Assembly (NCBI GenBank): GCA_905250025.1
Contig: CAJNOJ010000006.1
Coordinates: forward strand, 1,037,533-1,101,532
DNA: 64,000 nucleotides
Direction of reading: 5' to 3'
Source: Adineta ricciae
Lineage: Eukaryota > Rotifera > Eurotatoria > Adinetida > Adinetidae
Of the stretch, positions 11,901 through 27,591 are shown in pieces. Position numbers and translations under genes: made by a program. The notes under the pieces are model-generated. The model did not search any database, was not told the origin of the DNA, and saw nothing but the letters and a program-made list of their open reading frames with translations. How positions within the stretch are numbered: position 1 is the first letter of the stretch; the number at the start of each line of letters is the position of its first letter.

Positions 11901-12989
11901 CTAAATTATTGGAGCAGGCAATGCATTGCTGTGAGTTGTGAGAATACGAGCTTGTTTCGCTTGGATAGATGCAGCACTTCTACCATATGCAGATGAGCGA
12001 AACATATCCGTTGTTGCCGGTGCAACTCGACGTGCGTTTGCTCCTTCGGAACATAGAGCATTCAAGATACGTCTGCGGGAACTTCGCCAAATATGCTGGA
12101 AACGAACATCTAATGCGCCAATGATGACTGGATCAAGAGCAATTTCAATATAGTTCAATAATGAAGCGATAACTGTAATACTTGATGTTTTGCTTGTAAA
12201 TTGGTAAACAACAATGTTCGGTGACCAGAGTATAAGCCATATGGCGTAGAATACAAGAAATTGAATAACCAAAGAACGATTGTATTTCTCTCGAGCAGTG
12301 ACATGATGTTGTGCGCTACCTAAGCGAGAAGTTAAACGAATGTGTCGCATGTTCAAATAAAGAATAATGAGATTTAGAAGAATTGGTAGAAGAAATCCAA
12401 TAATAACATTGATAATTTGAGCATAGATGTTGGTGAAGTCAATATCACACGATGCACCAATATTTTGACGCAAACGTGCCCAATTAATTTGTAGTTGAAT
12501 AATAAAAGCTGCTAATGGAAATATGTAGATAATAAGATGAGAACAAACAAGTAGTTTCACATGGGAAATGTATACACTACGATTATGAACAATTTGTACG
12601 TAACGACAGATATTCAATGCAAGGAGAATATAAACTTCAAGCATATTCAGATAATTGTCAAAGGTTGCTTCGAAATAGCAAATAAACAGAGACCATGATT
12701 TAGTCGGCGTACAATCGGTCGACATGGTATGAACAATAAATCCAACAAAAAATCGCATCAAAAGTAGAATATCCGTTACTAAATAAGCATAAAGCCATTG
12801 CATGGACCTTTGTCGAACAGATGGATACAGCATGAACTGAAACCAGAAAATACTATGCGTGATAGTAGCGACAATACAAATGTATAATAGTGGACGTTGA
12901 TAATCGATCATCTCTTGAGTCCAATGAAGATCCGTTAGACAAGTTTCATTTGTTCCGTTAATTTCAGACGATAGCGTGAAATTTGACAT
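11901..12989 (-). CDS. Rhodopsin-like 7TM receptor, array copy 3
   Basis: A single exon of 362 aa and the most diverged member of the array. The N-terminus has several sequons (NFTL, NGTNET). TM2 reads YPSVRQRSMQWLYAYLVTDI, TM3 ends NICRY, TM6 reads IQFLVFYAIWLILWSPN and TM7 ends IALDPVIIGALD. The same non-canonical NICR and DPxxxxxxD motifs appear as in copies 1 and 2, with a longer Ala/Arg-rich tail. It lies beyond the inverted-repeat element, so the element separates it from its two closer relatives. Ligand is unknown. Confidence 0.85.
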   Translation of the reverse strand: MSNFTLSSEINGTNETCLTDLHWTQEMIDYQRPLLYICIVATITHSIFWFQFMLYPSVRQRSMQWLYAYLVTDILLLMRFFVGFIVHTMSTDCTPTKSWSLFICYFEATFDNYLNMLEVYILLALNICRYVQIVHNRSVYISHVKLLVCSHLIIYIFPLAAFIIQLQINWARLRQNIGASCDIDFTNIYAQIINVIIGFLLPILLNLIILYLNMRHIRLTSRLGSAQHHVTAREKYNRSLVIQFLVFYAIWLILWSPNIVVYQFTSKTSSITVIASLLNYIEIALDPVIIGALDVRFQHIWRSSRRRILNALCSEGANARRVAPATTDMFRSSAYGRSAASIQAKQARILTTHSNALPAPII

Positions 12990-13826
12990 GTGTGATCAAA
13001 CAGGCAACTACTGTATGTGTCTGTTTATATAATATTCTTGATCATTATTATCAACGGTTTTAGAAAATTATGGCAAAAAATAGGATACTGTTAACATAAT
13101 TACTAATAAATGCTCATAGAGTCGACATGATTACTCTTAAGTAGTATGAGTATAATTAGTTTTAACTAGAGTGCATGTTTCAAAGAAAGATTATACACTG
13201 AAGTCTAGGGTCGTTGAATAATGTTCACAATGTCAGAGATTAGAGTGACACTTCGCCTAACTCATGTCGAAAGTAAAAACACCGAAATCTGGAAAGCAGC
13301 AGGGACCGAAAGTACGGATCTCCGTCACATCCGTTTCTGTATACTCATCTGCACGCTCACTGTTGTTTGCCGTACTTCTATGTTTCGATCAATATCAGGT
13401 TAGTCAATTGAGATGTGTCTTTAAGTACACATATACCATGTCGTGTCCGAGTCTACGGTGACTTATTGTATGAGAAGACGATAGATTCTACTGATTATGT
13501 CAGTCACCGGGAGGCGACCGAATCAATTATAAGCTCTTTTCGTTCATGCATCATTCCGATATCAGCATCATTTATTCATCGGATTCGCCTTGCTCTTTCT
13601 TAGCGTAACATTGTATATAGAATATGTCTTCTATGAATATATGCATGAGTTCCTGTGCAATGCATAATAGTGTCTAGCGGCATCTTGTGATACGGAAAGC
13701 GACAGAGGACAGAATCATTTACGATGGTATGCATGGCAAAAATCAGCTGGAAGAGGCGATATATTGTTATTTAATATTGATCTGACTGAATTCTGTTTAT
13801 CTTAGTTTTCTTGTTTATAAATTTAG
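12990..13826. other. Intergenic between receptor array and DLD
   Basis: Contains divergent upstream regions. Overlapping short open frames occur at 13221-13603, one of them Lys-rich followed by a hydrophobic stretch, but no convincing start, splice pattern or homology supports a gene. The last bases before the DLD start read like a splice acceptor. Confidence 0.45.
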
Positions 13827-15972
<2,146 letters not shown>

Positions 15973-17402
15973 TTCTCTGGACATGACTTCGAAAATCTAG
16001 AGATTTTATTTTAGCTTTGTTTTTTCATTTTGTATAATTTTAGTTTAGTTTTTCTCTTTGCCATATGTCGCATTTCTTTCTGTTTTCTTTTTCTCAACAC
16101 TTTCACCTGCTTTCTAATAAACCAGACCAAGAAAATCTGCTCAAATTTTTCTTCTGTGTTTTACAATCCGGAATATTGCTGTTCTATTGAGCAACACTTT
16201 CCGCTCTGACATTCTTTTCACAGACTGCTCAAGCATAAATACTTCATAAACGATCTGTTTTTTTTTTCACTACTTCTCAAGAGGAAAAAACTTCAATGTC
16301 ATATGTTCGAGTAGCACCGATCGTTTCTTTTATTGTTTAATATTCCCGCAAAAGAATGTTACTTGATAAAAAAAACTAGATGGAACAAAGTCGACTACGT
16401 TCTCCATTTTCCATCGACTCAATCTTCTCAATAGAAATGGCGTAAGTTTTTATTATTTATCTGATACCTTGTCGAGACTGAAACTTGGCGACGAGTGTAT
16501 TTTTACACAAGATTATTTACTTGTCATGAAAGCGCCGAAGGGATCTAGACAGCTGACAAGCTCAATTGACATTTTTATTCATCAAGTGACTTCATTTGAT
16601 GCATTTGCCCTCTAAGATTAATTGATAATAGAGGGAGAATTTGTCGTATTAAATAAAGTTTGAATAATAAGTGGTTTGAGAGAACACTCGTGATCAAGAA
16701 AAGATGACTATTAAACGAAGATTTTGATTAGATAAGAACCTCGTATCAGCCGTACCAATGTCTCATCTTTTAAAAAAAGTACGCTGTACGAATAACTTAG
16801 ATAAGATCGTATTTTCTGAAATGCATCTTTCCTTTATTCTTTAAATTCTGTGGAAAAGAATAGTTACATATCTTGTTTCTGACGTATCTAATTAAAAACA
16901 GTCGGTTAGACAGACACGCATATGTTGTTATTTCTTTTCTCCATTATTAATTCAAAACATTCAATACGAATTGTTCTAATCTGTCTATTCGATGCTTTGT
17001 AGTCACTTTTTTCATTCTCCATCGATTTAATTAAGCGTTTTCCACACGACTTCTCCTACGATTGTTTCCCGTTTCAAAACATTTGAGCCGAGGGTTGACT
17101 ATATGATGATTTATCATACATTACTGATTCAACGTTAAATCAAATGCAGATCTATACATGAACTTTTTCTCGGAGATGTTCGCTGATGTGAAAGAATCAA
17201 CAAGAATGGAGGAGGGGTAGCTCTGGGTTCGAAAGACAATCGAGCGGGTATAGAAAAAGGAACAGACACTGATAAGCATCCAAAATTTGCACTGTTGTAA
17301 AAACAAAACAGACAAACACGTTTTTTTTGTCTCATCGGTTGTTCTTCGTTGGAGAAGTATCGTCTTTTCCTCAATGCGAATATTTGATTGTTAAGTACAA
17401 CA
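15973..17402. other. DLD 3' region and intergenic
   Basis: Begins with the DLD 3' UTR, which has an AATAAA at 16116-16121. The rest is AT-rich sequence with no supported gene. Confidence 0.5.
16116..16121 (+). promoter_or_regulatory. Probable poly(A) signal of DLD
   Basis: A canonical AATAAA 143 bp after the DLD stop codon. A T-rich stretch follows downstream. Confidence 0.5.
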
Positions 17403-20223
17403 ATGGCATTGAACTATGAAACACTGATACATGCGGCTAGCAAACCACCAGAACAGCGAACAGCTACAGAGATTAATGATTTTATATTTCCATGGCTGAA
17501 GCAATCATTGAAAAAGAAACAGGGCATATTTCAAAAGATTTCTGATGGTAAAGAAGTTCATTGACATTTCTCTGACACGTGAATGTTCGATCCATTTTTA
17601 GATGTCATTCATGATATCTGCAAAACGATCATGTTGGAGAGACGGCCAGCTTGGGATGTCGTTATCCATCAAGGTGACCCTGGGGATACGTAAGTTATCT
17701 TTCTCAATTTCGTTATGATTTTCACGTGTGTGCTTTTTTTCATCATAGATTTTATATTATTTTACAAGGCTCGGTGAATATCTATCGATTCGATGAGGAT
17801 GGCCCAAAGCCAGAACCACTCGAATTTGATACTGTGACAGAATTTGCTAAGCTTGACAATGATTCGGACAAACGTGACGAACTCATTGCTGATGCATTTG
17901 GAAATTATGTTGTGACTCTAGGTAAGATCAACTTGTTTCAGATAATTTCTGAGTCGATGGAACTCTATAATGCAATAAAATAATATTCATTCAGAGGGAA
18001 ATGGTCTTGCCTATAAGCAACGTAAGAATGCTAGAATATGCTTATTGATTATCTTGAATTAATTGATTAACTATCGAATGTATACGCATGACAAGGGATT
18101 TTGTAGGTGGTGGTTTTGATTTTGGTGAACGAGCGTTGATTACGAATGAACCACGAAGTGCTACAGTAATGACAATTACTCCAACTGATCTGCTAGTTGT
18201 TGATCGCGAAGTTTTCAGTCGGTATGTCAGTCGAAGCATGGGATCTCCAGAATGTTGTTTGTATATTGTTTCTATAAAGAACGTTGAAAGCGGCACACGA
18301 AAGGGAATTGCAAGAGAAAACTGAATTCATCAATCGATGCCCGTTGTTTTCGTCTTGGTCACCAAGGCTAAAACGTCTTGTTAGTCTTAGTTTGGAACGT
18401 GGTCGATTCTCTTATGATAGTATCTTATACAAACAAGGCTCACGAGCTGATGCTGTATATTTCATATGGAGGTAATATGCAAACGAACTTTCTGTCGAAA
18501 TCGATTCTCTAAAAGTAAAATTTTTAGCGGTGAAATTAAATTAAGTATGGATCCTCTGTTACATTGGTTACAATATCCTTATCTTCTTCCACAATCGAAT
18601 CCATTGAAACAGTAAAACTACTTTGTTCATCACTCGATAGTAAAATTCGTTTTCGTAGACGTGCCTTAGAATCCTTCTTACCTATATTTCAACCATCTCA
18701 ACCTCCGAACGTTCATATACCCTCGAATGCGGACACTAATGATCCTCGACAGAGTTTCGCTATCAAACGACGTCACATGACTTTCGCTCAAGCTGAACAT
18801 GAACGCGCTGAACGAATTATACAGTTAGCATTATTGAATGCTGGTGACGTTATCGGCCTGGAATGTTATGTATGTGATCTAGCAACACATATCAATTCAG
18901 CACGATGTACGGCGCCGTGCGATTTATTTTACATCTTGAAACATAACTTTACTCGTTTACAAAAACGACACGGCACTCAAGGTTTGAGCGAACGTTTACG
19001 TGAAATGGTTCTTCTCTCTTTGCAAGCATATCCATCGCGTATCATGTGTATGCCACTATTTACTGCATTAATGAAAAAGAAACTAGCACCACGGATGAAT
19101 GATGATCAACTACAACAACAACAGCAGTATCAAAATAGACAATCATGGCTTGTACAGATACACAACTCATCTCAACGAGTTCGTTCTCTTCGAAGCTTTT
19201 TCTCACATCTCCATTACATAAAATTTCTCTAGCGAGTACATCGATCAGACACCACAACAACGGCCTCTCAGACAGTTACTAAAGAACGTTCACTGACTAC
19301 AACAACACACAGTGTGCCCACAATACGGGTAACTCAAAATGCATCTTTCGTAAATCCTGCTACAATACAATATGTCACCAATGATAATATACGCGTCAGT
19401 AAAATTGAAGATCGTCTCAAACAATGGCATGCACAAATGGGTGGAGATTCGAAAACACATTTTGTACCGCTGACACGTTTTGTATGTTTATTCAATCCTA
19501 TGTGCGCCAAAATTCTTCTTTTCTTTTCTCAAAGAGCATCGCCGATTTTTCAGCACACAATCTCTTAGGGTCCACGCCGTTTGAATTTGTTGAACCTCAA
19601 CTAAACGGCGCTTCTCTTTCCACAAGGTGAGACTTCATTTTCTTCATCCAGTTTTCATTCATTTTAATAGATATCTATGAAAAACTAGCGAGACTTTTCT
19701 TTTCAATAACTATTAGTAGATAATTTCCACAAGACGTTGCTTTGTAAGTATGTTCATTAAACATGTATGTAATCATAACGGCTTTCAACTCTACACATAC
19801 TTACCTTTCACGAATGCCATTTATATCGTTAACTTTACCTCTTGTGAAAAGTCACACTTTGTTGACTAGTGCAATAAACCCAACATCTGTTTTTGTTTAG
19901 TTTTAACTCAAACAATATCCATCAAAGTGAAAAAGAAACAAAAATTCCATTTGAGCCTTTCGTTAAATCAATAGGAAATTCTAAACGACCATCACTTGCT
20001 TGTTCCAGGGTATGTTTTGACATTGATCAACGGGACACGTTTTTATCGTAAATATTTTCCTTTTCAGATTACTCAAGCTTCTTTTTCTTCTTTGTCATCA
20101 TTAAATACAAGTCTACCTTCAGTACACACTTATTCTAGCCAAGAGCGATATGAAGATCAACGGCTTTCTTTCAATAAGAAGTGGAGAGATTTTCTTAAAC
20201 GTTCTACTCCAACCGTGTACTGA
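17403..20223 (+). CDS. Protein with two cyclic-nucleotide-binding domains (CNBD2-like)
   Basis: Exons I can join: 17403-17547, 17602-17689, 17749-17921, 17995-18021, 18107-18221, 18280-18471, 18528-18544, 18613 to about 19178, 19233-19481, 19535-19626, 19901-20009 and 20068-20223. The first CNB fold shows VIHQGDPGDTFYIILQGSV, then FGERALITNEPRSATVMTIT, a phosphate-binding-cassette-like segment. A helix leads to a second, less complete CNB fold (FINRCPLFSSW...ILYKQGSRADAVYFIWSGEIKL). The rest is a Ser/Thr/Gln-rich region without a catalytic domain, ending RSTPTVY. This fits CNBD2-type regulators rather than PKA or a channel. The 17-nt exon at 18528-18544 and the intron ending at 19232, whose donor could be 19179 or about 27 nt upstream, are the least certain parts. 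Whether cAMP or cGMP is bound cannot be told. Confidence 0.75.
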
Positions 20224-20659
20224 AGTGTACATAATTCTGTTTTTTGTATATTGGATTTTTTTTAACAAAAAGAAACGACTCTTTATGGAAATTACATTGA
20301 TTAAATATGGAGCAGAATGTGGGAAAAGAAAACTAAAATATCATTTATAGATCTATGCACAGAGACTAAAAATTTTCTCGTGTTTTTCTTTCTTCTTTAT
20401 GTTCTCTCAGTTGTTATTATGCTGCTCTGAAGCGCCATTGGAGATGAAAAAGAAATATTGCTTTAAAGAGAACGACAGAATAATAGAAAGCAAGTAGTTA
20501 TAGAAATATATGCAACATAGTATTTTTCTTTTCTTTTCTTCTCTTCTCCTCACTGTTTTATTTCTTTTTTTTCCTGTTTTATACAATGACATACGCAGGG
20601 CTTTTCACGTTCGATATCGAACGGCAAAAGGAAAAGAGCTAAACCTTCCGTTCCGGTTG
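20224..20659. other. Short intergenic region with a 16-bp palindrome
   Basis: AT- and T-rich sequence between two plus-strand genes. A perfect palindrome (CGTTCGATATCGAACG) sits at 20608-20623, just upstream of the glycosidase start. Just before it, TACGCAG at 20592-20598 could be a splice acceptor for a 5' leader. Confidence 0.4.
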
Positions 20660-22026
20660 ATGGCCATTGGATCATCAAACGCACATGACATGCATATGCC
20701 CGCAATCAAAGTCAGAGTAAGCACGATGAAAACGCGAACGCAAAAGCTTTCTTTTTCAACCAATATTGCGTGATAGGTAGCACCATTTCGATGGTTAGCA
20801 GTTCTAGTCGGTTGTGTCACTTTCCTCGTTTTAATACTTCTCCGAAGTCCATATAAACCCATTGACAGCGATGTAACGGCTGAAATAGCCGAACGGCTGA
20901 ATGAAGAAGCATCGGTAACTGCAAGGTGTTGATGAATCTTTTGTACGTTAATTATTATTATAGAAATTGCGCTGGTCATTATCACGCGCTCAACAATGGT
21001 ATTCTTCTCAACCGTGGTATCTCGGTGCTAATTATTTACCTTCGACAGCCGTCAACGTCTTGGAGATGTGGCAAGATGACACGTTCGATGAGAAAACCAT
21101 CAAATGCGAACTTGCTTGGGCAAGTAAACGTTTACAAATGAATATCATGCGCGTTTTTCTTCATATACTTGTTTGGATGAATAATCCAACGAAGTTCTTT
21201 CAGCATGTCGATACCTTTCTCTCTATTGCAAAGCAAAATAATATCAAAGTCATGCTCGTTCTTTTTGACGAGTGTTGGAATGAAGATCCAAAACTCGGTC
21301 AACAACTCAATCCCATTCCAGGTGTACATAATTCGAGATGGGTTCGATGTCCCGGCCAATCAATGGTGCTAAATAGAACAAGTTGGCCACTTATCGCGCA
21401 GTACGCTATTAAAATATCATCTATCTCCTCTCAGTGTATCCTTGTTTAGATACACAACAGATGTAATTAATCACTATAAATCTGATAACCGCGTTGCTGT
21501 CTGGGATTTGTATAACGAACCTGAATGTAGCAAACAAATCAGAGTTGTCTTACCGTTACTCCGTTACATATACAAGACTGCTCGATCGGTAGCTGATGTC
21601 GAACAACCAATGACAATTGGCATTGCCAAATGGCCATTGACAACCCCTCTAGCACAATTTGAATTAGCTGCATCAGATATAATATCTTTTCACTCATATG
21701 GTCCATTAGCAAATGTTATCGCAAATGTAAGCGATTTACGACAAGTTCAATTAGGTCGACCTATTCTCTGCACAGAGTGGTTGGCACGTACATTTGGATC
21801 AACACTGTTTACGCACATAGATTTTTTTCAAACGGAAAAAATAGGTGCAATACATTGGGGTCTCGTCGCAGGTCGCTCTCAAACATACTATCAATGGAAA
21901 TCGCCCAAAGGAGCGCCGACGCCGAAAATGTGGTTTCATGATGTACTCTATTCGAATGGCACAGCGTTTAGTGCACTAGAAGAAAAACTCTACTCAGAAA
22001 TCAAACATGAAAAAGTTTTCAAATAA
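20660..22026 (+). CDS. Membrane-anchored GH5-like (clan GH-A) glycoside hydrolase, bacterial-type
   Basis: Four exons (20660-20716, 20777-20914, 20964-21400, 21450-22026) encode 402 aa. Residues about 20-42 form a signal-anchor helix (FRWLAVLVGCVTFLVLILL), so the enzyme is a type II membrane protein facing the lumen or outside. The catalytic domain begins WYLGANYLPSTAVN. It holds MNIMRVFLHILVW, the acid/base Glu in WDLYNEPE (about residue 234) and the nucleophile Glu in ILCTEWLAR (about residue 320). It also has a FHSYG strand and an IHWGLVAGRSQTYY C-terminal strand. Both catalytic Glu residues are present. The block LGANYLPSTAVN-LEMWQ-DTFD recalls bacterial proteins annotated as cellulase-family or 1,4-beta-xylanase-like, which points to horizontal origin followed by intron gain. 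The true substrate is unknown. Confidence 0.8.
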
Positions 22027-22792
22027 ATTATTACCGCCTGTTGTTTGTTCAACAATATGACTCATTCTTGTTGAAAACACTCATTTGTTATAAGACGTCT
22101 ACTCTGTGCGCTTAGTGGGAAGAAAGACTGACTTATGAGGAACAATAATGATACCTCTTAAGCTGTACCATGATATAAATACAAAAGGATTATATCTCTT
22201 CGCGACACATTTTCACAACTTGAGACGAGAGCGCCTGAGAAAGTCTAGCCACAGTAAGAAATTCTTGTGAAAACATTAGAGAATCTTCAACATTGTGAAA
22301 TACATCGATTAAATAACGCTTTCTCACTCGTGGTCTGGATAATGCGTGTCAATTATACTCATCTAGGTTGAGAGTATTTGCTACGTCGGTTACATATTAA
22401 CATCAACTCTTGAGAAGTAGGATATTTCGGACTATTGTCGCCATCTATCATGTTAAATGCAATGTAACGTTTAGCACAACATCGCAGAATAGGCTTCTGA
22501 CTTCTACATCAGTTAAATCACTTGAATAAACAATATCGGTTTCATATTGTCGAACGCCATCTATTTCTTTACTGTCGTTTCCTCCATTGATTGAATCGTC
22601 AATTTCAAATTTGTTGTGAATGGCTGCCATTTTGTTTATTTGTTTTATCTTTGTTTCTACCATCGCCATGATTGATTTTCTTGTTGTTCGCTCAGTTTGC
22701 TTGATGAATACCGCTTGGAAAAATTTGCTTTTATCGGGAACAATGCAACGCACGGTCTTCTTTCCTTTTCAGATTGTTCATTCGCATGTCGA
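22027..22792. other. Intergenic between glycosidase and CtBP
   Basis: No supported gene. The final 20 bp contain TTTCCTTTTCAG (ending 22772), an acceptor-like site 20 nt before the CtBP start, compatible with a 5' UTR intron or a trans-spliced leader. Confidence 0.4.
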
Positions 22793-24468
<1,676 letters not shown>

Positions 24469-24974
24469 TCTACTATTCCTTTTTTTCTTTTTCTTGTGTT
24501 GTACATTTATTTCATCCTACTAATGTAGTTTGCTTCTGTATGGTTGTCTGTAGTGCTCTTTCTCATTCCATACTGGTCTATGTGTATCTGTACGTGTGTG
24601 TGTGTGTATGCGCGCAATAGATATTTGTGATGTGTGTCTTTGTCTAGTTGACTGATTCAAAAGATTTGTTTGTTTCGACTTGAAAAGCAATTGTCTGTGT
24701 TGTTCGCTAACTTGGATCGATAGTTCTATTCTTGTTTCCTAACATATTCACACACGCACGCACTCACACATAATAAAATATATGTATTCACCAAACATTT
24801 TTGGAGAGAAAACAAAAAAAAAACAATAATAATATCAATAATATATGTCTAAAACATGTTCTCTTTTCTCTTCTCTTTTTCTTATATGATATTTAGTTCC
24901 AAACTTTGTCTAATTGAATTCTTGTTACATGTTAGTTTTGTAGAAAAAGAAAGGCTTCTCTCTTTACTAAAACC
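24469..24974. other. CtBP 3' UTR and spacer
   Basis: Contains a GT microsatellite near 24596-24612 and an AATAAA at 24772-24777. No coding signal is seen. Confidence 0.5.
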
Positions 24975-26817
24975 ATGTTCAATGTCGCATTGGATGATGT
25001 TCGTGTACTGGAACATGCAACTGTTAAAGTAAAGACATTCGAATTTTTCTGAAAAAATAATATTTGCCCATTTTGTTCATCTTAGGTACCGTACGAAACA
25101 TTGAATAAACGATATCGTCACGCACAGAAGCAGATTGATCGTGATTCAGCTCAATTGCTTGCGTCTGTTGGCGAACTAGACCGATCGACACAGTCAGCGA
25201 CAACACTCGAGACACTTAAACGAGTACTTGAACGTGCAATAACATTGAAACGAAAAGTATTTCGAAAGACTTCGAAATTTCTCTTTGAAACTTGCATGTT
25301 TTCAATAGGCTCGCGAATTACGCGATGATGAAATCGAATGTTTACAAGCGGTTAAACGACGCGTGGATCATCTGAAGGAATATGATAAAAGTTCCTTATC
25401 GAAAATGGAAATTTGGCGACGACAACGCTACGAACGTATACTCGTCGACTTTCTCTTCCGAACACGATGCTTCGAAACCGCTCAAGCTCTGGCCAAAGCA
25501 ACAGGCATTGAGGTTTGTCTTCCGACAGTGCGATCGATCGAATCAATAAATTAGCATACATGTTTCGACGCATTCAAATTCTCAAACTGATCATCTTTCA
25601 TATGACAGAAATTCAAGATCGATGTCAGTTCTTAATTCAGTTAAAGATCAAATGTCTGTCAACAAGGAGCCTTCCGACATCATTAATACGAGTAGATAAG
25701 ACTGTTGATAAGTATTTCTTAGAGTAAACAACGTATTGACAGAATATGTTAACAATTCGAGCAGACAAAGTAGACATTACTTTCTAGTAAACTCTGTCGT
25801 CGTCAGAATTGAGCTAATTGATTAGTAATACTATGTACATTTTAGCAATTGGTCAATTCAGAAATCTATCTGGCTGGGCGTGAAATCGAGGACTCATTGA
25901 TGCGCCGCGATGTTTCCAAATGTTTGGCTTGGTTCAACGAAAACAAAACGAAACTGAAGAAAAATGGCGTATGCAATACTTGTCAATTGTGCAAATGTTT
26001 TCTCATTTCTCTCTTTCCATCTCTAGAGTACTCTTGATTTTTGTATTCATTTACAAGAATTTATTGAACTAGTCCGGAAAAATCAATCTTCCGAAGCCAT
26101 AGCACATGCACGAAAGCATTTGAACGGTCCTGTGCCAGAACAACATCTAAGCGAATTCCAATCAGCTATGGGTCTGCTAGTTTTATCACAGAGATCGAGA
26201 CAGGAACTGAATAATGAGTATCAAGTAAATTGAAAGCGAAACATTGTTTCGTTTTTCTTAAATGTTCGATTCATCTTTAGACATTACTCGATGAGAATCG
26301 TTGGAATAAATTAATCGATCAATTTCGTCTCGATATGTTTAAATTGAATCAAATGGGCCAACAAAGTAAATTCACAGCTGTTTTACAAAGTGGTCTATCC
26401 GCTCTGAAAACACCGTAAGCATTTCTTTGAAATCACTTCTTCGCGAAATTAATCCTTATGTTTAGAACATGTTTTGATAAAGTATCGTCCGTAAAAAATC
26501 CTAATTGTCCTGTGTGTAATGTTCATTTAAAAACAACCGCTAAAGTCTTACCGTACGCACATTGTTCCGTATCGAAACTCATCTGTGCACAATCACGTGA
26601 ACCGATTAACGAAAGTAATCCACCACTAATGTTACCAAATGGTTACGTTTATGGCTCGAGAGTAGGAAAATTCTTTTCGTTTTCGTTCGTTTGAACTATC
26701 TGTGTGTACTCGTAGACTCTTCAAGCTATGGCTGCAGTCAACAATGGCAAGGTCACTTGTCCACGTACGAAAGAAACTTACGATTTATCACAAGCCGAAA
26801 AAGTGTATATCATGTAG
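24975..26817 (+). CDS. MAEA: MAEA/Gid9-type subunit of the GID/CTLH ubiquitin ligase
   Basis: MAEA pairs with RMND5 as the catalytic RING-like heterodimer of the CTLH E3. Early exons are 24975-25028, 25086-25256, 25309-25512 and one from 25846. The remaining exons continue to the TAG at 26815-26817, ending QAEKVYIM, exactly the family's C-terminus. The N-terminus has VPYETLNKRYRHAQKQIDR. The coiled-coil ends at KRRVDHLKEY, LisH/CTLH follows (RYERILVDFLFR, GREIEDSLMRRDVSKCLAWF, EFIELVRKNQ), then CRA-like AIAHARKHLN. The RING-like end reads NPNCPVCNVHL...LPYAHC...NPPLMLPNGYVYG. Cys-pair spacing matches the degenerate MAEA RING. The intron 25513-25845 (333 nt) is long for this window. An AATAAA at 26846-26851 follows the stop closely. 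Confidence 0.9.
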
Positions 26818-26845
26818 AAAGATAATCCTTCGAAAAACAAAAGAC

Positions 26846-26851
26846 AATAAA
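26846..26851 (+). promoter_or_regulatory. Probable poly(A) signal of MAEA
   Basis: AATAAA lies 29 bp after the MAEA stop. Such a short 3' UTR fits the compact genome. Confidence 0.5.
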
Positions 26852-27591
26852 TTGATGTTTTACTTAACTTTTATTCATGCAGAAAGATATACATAAATGT
26901 AAATATATTGTTATGAAACTTCTCTAGATAAACAAAAAAGAAAAAGAACATGATTGTCAATGAAGACAAGCCATCTACGGACACGTCGATAGCAGGCAGA
27001 AATCGACGTCACATTCAAGCACCGTCAGCAAAAGGTGCAATAGCGTTGTTCAAAAATTGACTGAAAAGAAAAGCGATCGTTCTTTGAATTTCTTCCTGTT
27101 CATATCTAAAAAGCGAGAGGTGCATTTTTTGAACGAGTCTTAAACCGGCCGGATATTGGGTGAGTGAGGAATGACTGGCGTGTCATTTTTTTCATTCTTT
27201 CACCTATCAAAAAAGCAACTTCATAATCAATCTTGAAGAATAATATAATGCACGACAACATTCGCAAGGATTTTTCTCTTTCCAGGATACGTATCACGAG
27301 AGAATAGTGCAAGCAACCAATGGTAATAAATGAATGTCACTAAACATCGGTCATGGCTAGTCGATTAAGGAAGAAAAAAGGACAAGCTAGCTATCTATTT
27401 ATCCCTTAGTATATCACATTGGATACTTTCCTTCATGCTTAAAATGCTTTTGTTTTCCTAATTGCTTCGATAATATCAAATGATTCAATCCTATGGAGAA
27501 AATTCTCTTTTTATTTGCTTGTTGTTTTTACATGTGCGACGCAATTACTGACGAATCAAGTGAAAGATTTGCTTTGTTTATGTCTTCATAG
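26852..27591. other. Spacer, may hold the 5' exon(s) of the next gene
   Basis: A 36-codon open frame starts at 26951 (MIVNEDKPSTDTS...), and a Met at about 27494 opens a hydrophobic stretch. Neither joins in frame with the exon at 27592 by a clear GT-AG intron, so I leave the 5' end open. Confidence 0.3.

Noticed and set aside
13221..13603. Overlapping short open frames that could form a small secreted protein
   Set aside because: No single reading or intron joins them convincingly, and no homology is apparent.
20605..20985. 126-codon minus-strand open frame with hydrophobic segments
   Set aside because: It is antisense to exons 1-2 of the glycosidase, whose splice sites and conserved domain support the plus strand.
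22448..22753. 101-codon minus-strand frame between glycosidase and CtBP
   Set aside because: No domain or splice support, and composition resembles intergenic sequence.
26951..27059. 36-codon frame beginning MIVNEDKPS, possible first exon of the 27592 gene
   Set aside because: No donor that joins it in frame to 27592 with confidence; it may be part of a UTR.
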